From contig NZ_WUMN01000005.1 of NCBI RefSeq assembly GCF_009826935.1, positions 282,054-346,053 of the forward strand: a DNA stretch of 64,000 bases, written 5' to 3'. The notes below the pieces were generated by a model. The model made no database searches. It was given only the letters and a program-made list of their open reading frames with translations, and was not told where the DNA came from. The DNA is from Flavobacterium sp. Sd200 (GTDB taxonomy: Bacteria; Bacteroidota; Bacteroidia; Flavobacteriales; Flavobacteriaceae). How positions within the stretch are numbered: position 1 is the stretch's first letter; the number at the start of each line of letters is the position of its first letter. Shown in pieces: positions 1-6,760 of the stretch. A program made the position numbers and the translations under genes.

Positions 1-207
1 AAGCAATACCTGGTAGATAGGAAAAATAAGAATGATGTATAGCGGATAGTACAACCATAAAGAAATATCGTCTTTACTAAGACCCAGCCATGCCAGCACA
101 GGTTTAGATAAATATGCCGATGTAGAACCGGTTATGGCAAAAACAATAAAAATAACCACCAATTGGTAATTATGCTGTATGCCCCATCGTTGTTTGAACT
201 TCTCCAT
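1..207 (-). CDS. Small membrane protein, DUF6787-like (C-terminus outside window)
   Basis: Reading the minus strand from the ATG at 207 gives an open frame that runs off the left edge. It begins MEKFKQRWGIQHNYQLVVIF and continues into two hydrophobic stretches, roughly residues 15-32 and 49-69. The N-terminal pattern (basic start, a helix containing ITGSTSAYLSKPVL, then a short charged loop before the next helix) matches my memory of the flavobacterial DUF6787 membrane family, sometimes loosely annotated as prolipoprotein diacylglyceryl transferase. No catalytic function can be read from it. Being partial, its length cannot be compared with the family. Confidence 0.7.
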   Translation of the reverse strand, partial: MEKFKQRWGIQHNYQLVVIFIVFAITGSTSAYLSKPVLAWLGLSKDDISLWLYYPLYIILIFPIYQVLL

Positions 208-328
208 TGCTTTGTGTGAGCCACAAATATACCTGATTTACTTTTGCCACACAACACAGCCTGTACGTTAATACTGCAGTTTTAACCTATTAATTACAAA
301 GAAATTTGGCACAGCGATAGAGAAAAAT

Positions 329-781
329 TTACTGCGGAATTATACCTCCAAGCCTTTGGCGGTTAGTTACCTGAAAATAAACAAGGTAGTTAAAAAGCAA
401 ATAATTTACTTCATAACCATAATCAATATCAGGATGATAGTCTATACTCATTTGATACATGTCGCCATAGCGTTGCGGCTGGTTTACCCTTATGTTCCAT
501 TCGGTTACCCAAAACCTGTTCTTATTTTCAAGATATACCTGCCCGTAATAATTGCGCGGCATGGCCCTTGACTGAAGCCAGGAATTAAAACCGGGGTCTA
601 TAATTATAATTTCATATTCAAGTGAGTCGTTAGCAATGCGCACCGTATCGTTTGCCGTAGCTGCAGCAACTTCATTTTCGGTTTTGCCATGAATGGTGTT
701 TGCCATATTAGTATCCTGACCTGTTTTACAGCCCAATATAAAAGCGAACACAATGCACAAAGTGAATAGATAACTTTTCAT
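329..781 (-). CDS. DUF6146-like lipoprotein
   Basis: A 150-residue protein with an N-terminal signal and a lipobox-like LGC (Cys about residue 18), so probably lipid-anchored in the envelope. The C-terminal half has the features I associate with the flavobacterial DUF6146 family: DPGFNSWLQSRAMP, a Y-rich YYGQVYLENKNRFWV stretch and an IDYGYEVNYLLFNYLVYFQ segment. The linker after the Cys is low-complexity and polar. No enzymatic motif is visible. It is a single gene on the minus strand, separated from the upstream gene by a terminator. Family assignment is from recall of motifs; function is unknown. Confidence 0.75.
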   Translation of the reverse strand: MKSYLFTLCIVFAFILGCKTGQDTNMANTIHGKTENEVAAATANDTVRIANDSLEYEIIIIDPGFNSWLQSRAMPRNYYGQVYLENKNRFWVTEWNIRVNQPQRYGDMYQMSIDYHPDIDYGYEVNYLLFNYLVYFQVTNRQRLGGIIPQ

Positions 782-810
782 TGCTTTTGTTATTTATATA
801 AAAATAAACA

Positions 811-846
811 ATAAAAGGCACCCTATAGCAATAAGGTACCTTTTAT
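811..846 (-). terminator. Rho-independent terminator after the YtxH-like gene
   Basis: On the minus strand the arms at 835-842 (AAGGTACC) and 815-822 (GGTGCCTT) pair with one G-U, followed by TTTTAT. It lies just past the stop of the gene at 868-1149. Confidence 0.7.
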
Positions 847-867
847 TATGCTTTAAAATTAAAGCTT

Positions 868-1149
868 TTAAGCTGTTGGCTGATTGGCCGTAGCATTATT
901 TATGGCCGCAGATGTACTTTCGCCCGATTTTATCCTGTCGGCGATCTCTGTACCTTTTTGGATAGCCTCATCAAACTTTTGACGGGCAGTCTCTTTCACC
1001 GATTTGTATTTCTCGGCTATCTCTTCGCCATAGCCTTCTGCTTTTTCGATAATTCCGTCAAGATATCCTTTTCTTTTCAAAATAATTCCTACTACTGCAA
1101 GGGTTGCAACTCCCGCCGCAACACCTATAATTAACTTTTTGTTACTCAT
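868..1149 (-). CDS. YtxH-like small membrane-anchored protein
   Basis: A 93-residue protein. The N-terminus MSNKKLIIGVAAGVATLAVV forms one glycine/alanine-rich transmembrane helix. The rest is a charged amphipathic segment (about 33-75, rich in Lys, Glu and Ala, with EKYKSVKETARQKFDEAIQK) typical of YtxH/gas-vesicle-like stress proteins. The Ala/Thr-rich tail is probably disordered. It is third in a same-strand cluster with two small disordered-protein genes upstream (gaps 12 and 40 nt) and is followed by a terminator, which suggests a short operon. Similar small proteins in other bacteria are often general-stress induced, but no regulatory site is visible here. Assignment is by composition and architecture only. 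Confidence 0.65.
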   Translation of the reverse strand: MSNKKLIIGVAAGVATLAVVGIILKRKGYLDGIIEKAEGYGEEIAEKYKSVKETARQKFDEAIQKGTEIADRIKSGESTSAAINNATANQPTA

Positions 1150-1189
1150 AACTTTTTAATTTAGTGATTATTTTATTCGATGTTGTTTA

Positions 1190-1420
1190 TTACTTATCAA
1201 TATTTCTTTGCGGATTTTTTCTGTCCGGCCTCTGTTCCTGATTAGGATTCAGCTCATTTCGTTGATGAGGCACTGCCTTTTTTTGAAGATTGGCACTCGT
1301 ATGATATTTTTCGTTAGACTGACTGCTTTGATATCCTTCCGGCACCGGAGAATGCTGATTGAATTCATCTTTTACAATAGCAATATCCTCTTGTCTGCTG
1401 TTATTTTCTGATGTTGTCAT
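1190..1420 (-). CDS. Small disordered hypothetical protein
   Basis: A 76-residue, highly polar frame rich in Asn, Gln, Ser, Pro and charged residues, with no hydrophobic core, signal peptide or membrane segment, so it is expected to be intrinsically disordered. It lies 12 nt after the 67-residue gene upstream and 40 nt before the YtxH-like gene, all on one strand. That tight spacing and the matching composition of its neighbour are the main arguments that it is real. I do not recognise the family. It could be a hydrophilin-like stress protein, which is a guess from composition. Confidence 0.5.
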   Translation of the reverse strand: MTTSENNSRQEDIAIVKDEFNQHSPVPEGYQSSQSNEKYHTSANLQKKAVPHQRNELNPNQEQRPDRKNPQRNIDK

Positions 1421-1432
1421 AGCTTATATTTT

Positions 1433-1636
1433 TTAATTATTTTCTCCCCTGTCAGGGTTTATCATTCTTTCGTGAGATGAAGTATGGTTATCAGGCTTTT
1501 TGCGGCCTTCGTCTTTTTTTAATGTACCTGCCGAATTAGCATAACGATTAGGACTGGTTCCAGAAAGATCCGGTTTTGGCAACGATGCCGGCATGCTCAG
1601 CGGGCTATCGTTAATGGGTTTGCTTATTGTTTTCAT
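1433..1636 (-). CDS. Small disordered hypothetical protein
   Basis: A 67-residue polar, Pro/Ser/Asn/Lys-rich frame starting MKTISKPINDSPLSMPASLP. There is no signal peptide, membrane helix or recognisable motif. It is the first gene of a probable three-gene minus-strand operon (1636 to 868). The motif KKPDNHTSSHERMINPDRGE resembles nothing I can name. Support is positional (12-nt gap to the next gene) and compositional; without homologues it remains tentative. Confidence 0.45.
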   Translation of the reverse strand: MKTISKPINDSPLSMPASLPKPDLSGTSPNRYANSAGTLKKDEGRKKPDNHTSSHERMINPDRGENN

Positions 1637-2071
1637 GGCACTCTCGTTTAATAAATAAAGTAGTAAGCCTTATTTGTTTACACTAAGTTAGCCAATGTAA
1701 AAAGGGCGGTATATTAAGGTTGTCTTAAAATTGAGGTGTACTGCGATGGTTTAACTTTTTATTAATGAACCATCTAAATTTTAAGCACTTAACGTTAAAG
1801 TTATTATGATAATTAAATCATAAGAAGAAAAAAGAGAGGTCGTCTAAGAACTAAAAAATCGAAAAATTAGATGTGAATTCTGCAAAAGGATTTAGTATGA
1901 TAGCCAAATTATAAAAGAAAATGAATGATTCATTGACGGTTTTCTGTTAAATAATAAATCAAAGGAAAGAATCTCATAGATTTGAGACTCCCTCTTTTTA
2001 TTAGTATTAAAGCCTGCTATACTTGTTTTAATTAAAATACGTTAGTAGTAAACCAATTCACTTTATAATTT
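1637..2071. other. Intergenic region between divergent genes
   Basis: 435 bases of AT-rich DNA between the minus-strand small-gene cluster and the plus-strand gene at 2072. A weak hairpin with arms TCTCA/TGAGA and a pyrimidine-rich tail lies around 1970-1998. TATACTTG around 2018 is an imperfect match to the Bacteroidota -7 box and may serve the gene at 2072. No other structure was seen. Confidence 0.4.
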
Positions 2072-2932
2072 ATGAAGAGTATACTTACTACTGTTTTATT
2101 TTGTTTTGCATTAATTTCAAGTGCGCAGACTATAATTCGAGGTGCAATTAAAGACGGAATAACTGATAGTCCATTGCCGTATGTTAACATAGGAATAAAA
2201 GACACACGGATAGGGACAGTCTCTGATAGTAAGGGTCTTTTTACGCTTACTATTCCCGAAAACCTTAATGAAAATACTTTGATTGTATTTTCGTACGTGG
2301 GTTATAATACACGACAGTGCAGTGTTGGAGAACTCATGAAAATAAATAACATTGAAATGAAACCATCGATACAATCTTTAGAAACGATTGTTTTAAATTT
2401 AAAAGCTCCAAAGTTTAAAAAAGTTGGGCGTACATTTAAGGGGTTTGGTTTAACCCATGTTAATTTTTATACCGCTCAAGAAGCTGAAGTAGATGATAGG
2501 CTAAGTAAGGAGTTGGGAATGAAATTCAATATTAAAAAAGACTGTAGAATCACCGGGTTGAACTTTAATATTACTTCTAACGACTTTAAGTCGGTTAAAT
2601 TCAGAGTCAACTTTTATTCGATTAAAGATGGTTTGCCAAATGTACTCTTAATTGAAGAAAATATTATTTGTGAGGTCAATGATCGGCAGCTTGGTTGGTT
2701 TAATATAGATTTGAAGCCTTATGAGGTGTATTTAAGTAAAGATGTTGGTGATATAGCTGTAACACTGCAATGGATCGAAAGTAAAAAAGCGCGCGAAAAC
2801 AGTAAATATTTTTCATTATCTGCCGCCAAAGCGCCTTTTAGCAACTTGTACTATAAAGAAAAGGCAATGAGTGCTTGGGTTAGTAGTGGCAACAACCTTA
2901 GTTTTTATCTTGATGTACTGGAAGCGCAGTAG
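2072..2932 (+). CDS. Secreted carboxypeptidase-regulatory-like (CarboxypepD_reg) domain protein
   Basis: A 286-residue protein with a signal peptide (residues 1-18, ending SSAQ). Next comes a CarboxypepD_reg-like beta-sandwich at about 20-100, with the hallmarks SPLPYVNIGIKDTRIGTVSD, a GLFTLTIP strand and FSYVGYNT. In Bacteroidota this domain is usually found at the N-terminus of TonB-dependent receptors; here it stands without plug or barrel. The remaining 190 residues are beta-rich (for example ITGLNFNITSNDFKSVKFRV) and unassigned. It is monocistronic and convergent with rnz across a shared terminator. Export to periplasm or outer membrane is likely; function unknown. Confidence 0.75.
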   Translation: MKSILTTVLFCFALISSAQTIIRGAIKDGITDSPLPYVNIGIKDTRIGTVSDSKGLFTLTIPENLNENTLIVFSYVGYNTRQCSVGELMKINNIEMKPSIQSLETIVLNLKAPKFKKVGRTFKGFGLTHVNFYTAQEAEVDDRLSKELGMKFNIKKDCRITGLNFNITSNDFKSVKFRVNFYSIKDGLPNVLLIEENIICEVNDRQLGWFNIDLKPYEVYLSKDVGDIAVTLQWIESKKARENSKYFSLSAAKAPFSNLYYKEKAMSAWVSSGNNLSFYLDVLEAQ

Positions 2933-2959
2933 TGTTTATGTAACCAATTACCAAAAATG

Positions 2960-2995
2960 AAAAAACCGCCTCAATTGAATATTGAGACGGCTTCT
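2960..2995 (-). terminator. Terminator between convergent genes (rnz side)
   Basis: Arms CCGCCTCAAT (2966-2975) and ATTGAGACGG (2981-2990) pair with one G-U. Reading the minus strand, GGCGG is followed by TTTTTT, so it ends the rnz transcript; it may also act on the plus-strand gene. Confidence 0.75.
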
Positions 2996-3028
2996 CTAAA
3001 ATATTGACCATAGAAATTCTTTAATCTG

Positions 3029-3934
3029 CTAAAATTCAAAAACTTTACCGTCGTCGGCAATGTCTGTGTTCTCAAAAACGGTTTTGGCCTCTTCTTTAAA
3101 AGGCTCAATGCTTCCATAGCGTGTAGAAAAATGCCCGAGGATCAGGCGGCCTGCGTTCGCCTTTTTAGCAATGGTGGCGGCTTGTATGGCAGTACAGTGC
3201 ATTGTTTTTTCGCAATACTGTAACTCGCTTTCTAAAAAAGTACTTTCATGATACAGTACACTAACATTGTTTATAATAGGCAAAATACTTTCGGTATAAA
3301 CGGTGTCGCTGCAAAAGGCATAACTTTTTGGCGGAAGCGGGTCAAAAGTAAGCTCGCTGTTAGGTATTACCCGCCCATCATCGAGAGTAATATCTCCGCC
3401 ACCTTTTATCTTGCGATAATATACCTCATCAATATCATAGCCTTCTACGGCTTCGATATTCAGCTTGCGTTCATCCGTTTTCTCTTCAAATAAATAGCCA
3501 TTGGTGTACACCCTGTGCTTTAGCGGAATGGTGCTTACCTTAACCTTATCGTCTTCATACACCACTACAGATTCATCCGATTCCAGTTCATGAAAAAACA
3601 GGTTATAGGTTGTCCACGAATTAGACAACCTTAGCTGCAACACTATAATTTCTTTAATGCCTTTAGGGCCATAAATGTGCAAATCTGTCTTGCGCCCAAG
3701 TAATGCAAAAGTAGATATAAGGCCAATGAGCCCAAAAAAATGGTCGCCATGCAGGTGCGATATAAACACATGGTTTATACGGCTAAATTTTAGTTTATGC
3801 TTCCTGAGCTGTACCTGTGTACCCTCGCCGCAGTCTATTAAAAACATCCTGCCTTTCATTTCCAGTAACTGAGAGGTAGGATTAGTTAATGTTCGGGGAG
3901 TGGCGGCATAACAGCCAAGTATTGTTAATGTCAT
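3029..3934 (-). CDS. rnz: Ribonuclease Z
   Basis: A 301-residue metallo-beta-lactamase-fold endonuclease that trims the 3' trailer of tRNA precursors in the cytoplasm. The zinc motif HLHGDH is at residues 60-65 and further ligands include the Asp of FCSDT, the His of LYHEST and the His of GHFSTRYG near the C-terminus. The Gly-rich LIDCGEGTQ strand precedes the metal motif. Length is normal for bacterial RNase Z (about 300). It is last in the minus-strand series pyrR-pyrB-STAS-like-rnz, 83 nt after the STAS-like gene. Assignment is firm. Confidence 0.96.
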   Translation of the reverse strand: MTLTILGCYAATPRTLTNPTSQLLEMKGRMFLIDCGEGTQVQLRKHKLKFSRINHVFISHLHGDHFFGLIGLISTFALLGRKTDLHIYGPKGIKEIIVLQLRLSNSWTTYNLFFHELESDESVVVYEDDKVKVSTIPLKHRVYTNGYLFEEKTDERKLNIEAVEGYDIDEVYYRKIKGGGDITLDDGRVIPNSELTFDPLPPKSYAFCSDTVYTESILPIINNVSVLYHESTFLESELQYCEKTMHCTAIQAATIAKKANAGRLILGHFSTRYGSIEPFKEEAKTVFENTDIADDGKVFEF

Positions 3935-4017
3935 TATTTACAGATAATAGATTTGGGACATTAGAGAACAGATGAAAGACATAAGATAACAGACTTTATG
4001 ACTTTACGACATTTAGT

Positions 4018-4350
4018 TTAAAAACCTAAATCACGCTCTATTTCTTCCATTTCTATAATGTCATGGGCCTCTAACAGGGTGGGCACAATTACCATTTCGT
4101 CAGGGGCATCGTCATAGTCAAAACCCGGGGCTACCAATACAAACGATTTTTTAGCTTTGCGGTGTTTATTGCTTAGCGGCAAAAAAGCAAGCATACCTTC
4201 AAGGCTGAGGCTGCCATCCTGGCTAAGGTCTAATATAAGGTTTTTACCTTTAAAGCTGTTATACTCTGTTGTAACTTTTTCAAGAAAAGCACTGCTGCTG
4301 CCCTGCGTATCTTTTATGGTAATGGTATGTCCTTTTTCTTCTACTTTCAT
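4018..4350 (-). CDS. STAS-like small protein next to rnz
   Basis: A 110-residue soluble protein. I start it at MKVEEKGHTITIKDT (ATG at 4350) rather than the in-frame ATG at 4371, because the fold begins with that first beta strand. The alternating strands and helices (NLILDLSQDGSLSL, then a helix, then KSFVLVAPGFDYDDA, and TLLEAHDIIEMEEIERDLGF at the end) resemble a STAS or anti-sigma-antagonist-like fold. In related genomes such proteins are often labelled ribonuclease Z by neighbourhood, but no metal-binding motif is present. It lies between pyrB and rnz and may be co-transcribed with rnz. Function unknown. Confidence 0.75.
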   Translation of the reverse strand: MKVEEKGHTITIKDTQGSSSAFLEKVTTEYNSFKGKNLILDLSQDGSLSLEGMLAFLPLSNKHRKAKKSFVLVAPGFDYDDAPDEMVIVPTLLEAHDIIEMEEIERDLGF

Positions 4351-4354
4351 TTTT

Positions 4355-4476
4355 TTAAGGTTCTTAGGCACTTAAATGCTTAGGTGCTTAGAGAGTAACT
4401 AAGTTACATTTTTTTTCTTAGGTTTTTAGGCATTTAGCTTCTAAGAGTCTAAGAACCTAAGTCTCTAAGCTCCTAA
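4355..4476. repeat. Low-complexity CTTAGG/CCTAAG intergenic repeat
   Basis: The gap before the STAS-like gene is filled with short degenerate units such as TTCTTAGGCACTTA, GCTTAGGTGCTTAG, TCTAAGAACCTAAG and CTCTAAGCTCCTAA. Units on one side are inverted relative to those on the other, so the whole can fold into an imperfect hairpin. Confidence 0.6.
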
Positions 4477-5406
4477 TTATTGTTTAATTTTTGAAGCAAG
4501 TAAATAAATAACCGCCATACGGATGGCAACGCCATTTTCTACCTGGTCTAATATTACAGATTGCTGAGAGTCGGCCACATCGCTGGTAATTTCTACACCG
4601 CGGTTTATAGGTCCCGGGTGCATAATAACGATTTCTTTATTGAGCGAGTCTAACAACTCTTTATCAAGACCATATTGCTGTGCATACTCGCGCGTAGACG
4701 GAAAATAGTTTACATCGAGTCTCTCGTTTTGCACACGAAGCATATTGGCAACATCTGCCCACTCCAAGGCCTTGCGAAGGTTAGGCTCTACCTTAACCCC
4801 AAGCGAGTCTATATAGCGCGGTATAAGCGTTTTTGGTCCGCATACCCTAACTTCCGCACCCTGCATTTGCAGCGCAAAAATGTTAGACAGTGCCACGCGA
4901 GAATGCAATATATCGCCTACAATAACCACTTTTTTGCCTCCCACTTCACCAAGCCTTTCCCTAATGGTATAGGAGTCTAAAAGCCCCTGTGTAGGATGCT
5001 CGTGCGCGCCATCGCCCGCGTTCACTATACTGGCCTTTACATTTTTAGATAAAAAGTGGGCTGCCCCCGGCCTTTCGTGCCTCATTACAACCATATCTAC
5101 CTTCATGGCAAGTATGTTGTTTACAGTGTCTATAAGGGTCTCCCCTTTTTTAACAGACGACTGTGCTGCCGAAAAACTGATAACATCGGCACTAAGCCTT
5201 TTTTGTGCCAGCTCGAACGACAGCCTTGTTCGGGTGCTGTTCTCAAAAAATATATTGGCTATGGTAATATCCCTTAGCGACGGGACTTTTTTAATAGGAC
5301 GGTTTATAACTTCCTTAAACTGGTCTGCGGTTTCAAAAATAAGGTCGATATCGTTTTTATTGATATACTTTATGCCTAATAAATGATCAACGCTTAATTC
5401 TTTCAT
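4477..5406 (-). CDS. pyrB: Aspartate carbamoyltransferase, catalytic subunit
   Basis: A 309-residue cytoplasmic enzyme that joins carbamoyl phosphate and L-aspartate, the committed step of pyrimidine synthesis. The carbamoyl-phosphate motif STRTR is at residues 57-61, HPTQ at 137-140, and the aspartate-side motif HPGPINRGVE near residue 265. Length matches the family (about 305-310). It starts 27 nt after pyrR on the same strand, so the two are very likely co-transcribed. No pyrI regulatory subunit is adjacent. Assignment is firm. Confidence 0.97.
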   Translation of the reverse strand: MKELSVDHLLGIKYINKNDIDLIFETADQFKEVINRPIKKVPSLRDITIANIFFENSTRTRLSFELAQKRLSADVISFSAAQSSVKKGETLIDTVNNILAMKVDMVVMRHERPGAAHFLSKNVKASIVNAGDGAHEHPTQGLLDSYTIRERLGEVGGKKVVIVGDILHSRVALSNIFALQMQGAEVRVCGPKTLIPRYIDSLGVKVEPNLRKALEWADVANMLRVQNERLDVNYFPSTREYAQQYGLDKELLDSLNKEIVIMHPGPINRGVEITSDVADSQQSVILDQVENGVAIRMAVIYLLASKIKQ

Positions 5407-5433
5407 CGGTTTGTTGTGTGTTGCAGTTACCCC

Positions 5434-5967
5434 TTAAATTATATATACAGTATCTTCCCCTTCATTCTCTGTCCAGGATACCTTTACTTTTTCGCCGTTA
5501 ATAGCATCTACCTGACGCCCCCTGTAATCAGGTTGTATGGGCAAATGGCGGCTAAAACGACGGTCTATGAGCACCATTAGCTCTATTTCGGCCGGACGCC
5601 CGAACGATTGTATGGCAGTAAGCGCGGCACGAATGCTGCGGCCGGTGTAAAGCACATCGTCTATAAACACCACTTTTTTATTCTCTACTATAAAATCGAT
5701 CTCGGTTTTGTTGGCTTCGATTATCTTTTCAGTACGGCGAAAATCGTCCCTGAAAAACGTAATATCAAGGTTGCCCAACTGTATGCCGGGCACGTTATAC
5801 TCTTTTTCCAGTATGGCCTTAATGCGCTGTGCCACAAAGCCGCCGCGGGGCTGAATGCCAATAAGCACGGTGTTTGAAAAATCGAGGTGTTTTTCTATTA
5901 ACTGGCAGGCCAAACGGTGCAGGATGATATTGACCTCACGCGAGGTTAGCAATATTTTATGGCTCAT
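5434..5967 (-). CDS. pyrR: Bifunctional pyr operon regulator / uracil phosphoribosyltransferase
   Basis: A 177-residue PRTase-fold protein. The PRPP-binding loop VVFIDDVLYTGRS spans about 99-111. The flexible-loop region DITFFRDDFRR (68-78) and the IQPRGG motif (39-43) match PyrR. In Firmicutes PyrR binds pyr mRNA attenuators; here it is first in a pyrR-pyrB unit. I see no clear anti-antiterminator structure in the 135 nt upstream, so an RNA-binding role in this organism is not shown. Uracil salvage activity is likely from family knowledge. Confidence 0.94.
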   Translation of the reverse strand: MSHKILLTSREVNIILHRLACQLIEKHLDFSNTVLIGIQPRGGFVAQRIKAILEKEYNVPGIQLGNLDITFFRDDFRRTEKIIEANKTEIDFIVENKKVVFIDDVLYTGRSIRAALTAIQSFGRPAEIELMVLIDRRFSRHLPIQPDYRGRQVDAINGEKVKVSWTENEGEDTVYII

Positions 5968-6074
5968 AAATGCATTGTTGTGTTTGGATTGTAAAAGTAA
6001 GGCATAATGTTTAAAAAATAAAAAATCTTTTAATAAATAGACCCACCATTACTTTAACATTATTTTAATAAGAT

Positions 6075-6082
6075 TATATTTG
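6075..6082 (+). promoter_or_regulatory. Bacteroidota -7 box (TATATTTG) for the remnant gene at 6103
   Basis: TATATTTG matches TAnnTTTG exactly, 20 nt before the ATG at 6103. The promoter has survived although the gene it serves is broken. Confidence 0.6.
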
Positions 6083-6102
6083 CTTGAAATCACCACACCA
6101 AC

Positions 6103-6377
6103 ATGAAAATAAAACTGTTATGTTTTTTATTGCTGCTATCGACAGCATGTTTTGCACAGGAAATTTGCGACAATGGCATTGACGACGATGGCGACGGATT
6201 GATCGATTTGAATGATAGCGATTGCCGTTGCGGAAACCAAACACCTGTACCGTCTATTATACCCAACGCCTCTTTGAAGACCATAGCGACTGCCCTTCGA
6301 GTTTTTCGCAACTGAATTTATGCAACGGATGGGTACAGGCCACAGAAGCAACTACCCACTTTAGCCTCATCCGGTAA
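6103..6377 (+). pseudogene. Frameshifted, truncated remnant of a secreted gliding-motility/T9SS-type protein
   Basis: The frame from 6103 encodes a signal peptide (to about residue 18, CFAQ) and then EICDNGIDDDGDGLIDLNDS, the Ca-binding-like NGIDDDGDGL module that opens many large flavobacterial cell-surface proteins. At about 6272-6275 one base appears to be missing. The annotated frame goes to NASLKTIATALRVFRN and stops at 6315. Shifting by one base restores NASFEDHSDCPSSFSQLNLC followed by NGWVQATEATTHF, the expected family continuation, up to a stop at 6375-6377. Beyond that no continuation is seen, so most of the gene is deleted. A sequencing error could explain the shift but not the truncation. 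Confidence 0.8.
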
Positions 6378-6472
6378 TTACTTAATATTTACCCAATTAA
6401 TTTATTTTTAAGAAAATAGCCCATCACATAGTTTTAACTTTAGGGTATAGATTAACCTAAACACAAAAAATT

Positions 6473-6640
6473 ATGCAAAACAGGGTCATAAAATTAGGGG
6501 CATTAGCCATGATGATGATGCTCTTAACCGGCTGCGAAGCTATTGGCGATATATTTAAAGCCGGAATGGGATTTGGTATTTTTTTAGTAATAGCCGTAGT
6601 AGTATTAATAATATGGCTGTTGAGTAAATTTAGGAAATAA
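6473..6640 (+). CDS. Small lipoprotein-like single-helix membrane protein
   Basis: A 55-residue frame starting MQNRVIKLGALAMMMMLLTG. The N-terminal hydrophobic segment ends in a lipobox-like LTGC (Cys about residue 22). After a short EAIGDIFKAG linker comes a second hydrophobic helix (about 34-50, GIFLVIAVVVLIIWLL) and a basic SKFRK tail. Flavobacterial proteins of this shape are common and often mislabelled phosphatidate cytidylyltransferase, but they are far too short for that enzyme. A strong terminator follows 21 nt after the stop. Function unknown. Confidence 0.75.
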   Translation: MQNRVIKLGALAMMMMLLTGCEAIGDIFKAGMGFGIFLVIAVVVLIIWLLSKFRK

Positions 6641-6660
6641 CCAACAATATATGCATGTTG

Positions 6661-6701
6661 AGAAGCTGTCCAAAAAGTATTTTGAACAGCTTCTTTTTTT
6701 T
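6661..6701 (+). terminator. Rho-independent terminator
   Basis: Arms GAAGCTGTC-C and GAACAGCTTC pair around a short AAAAAGTATTTT loop, followed by TTTTTTTT. It ends the small membrane-protein transcript. Confidence 0.85.
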
Positions 6702-6760
6702 GAATATAACTTAGTCAATTCAGATGATACTCACACTAAAACCGAAAACTGAGACTGAAA

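Noticed and set aside
4018..4350. Second ribonuclease Z
   Set aside because: No metallo-beta-lactamase motif; that label would rest on neighbourhood only.
6473..6640. Phosphatidate cytidylyltransferase
   Set aside because: 55 residues with no CdsA signature; the true cdsA is at 23873-24691.
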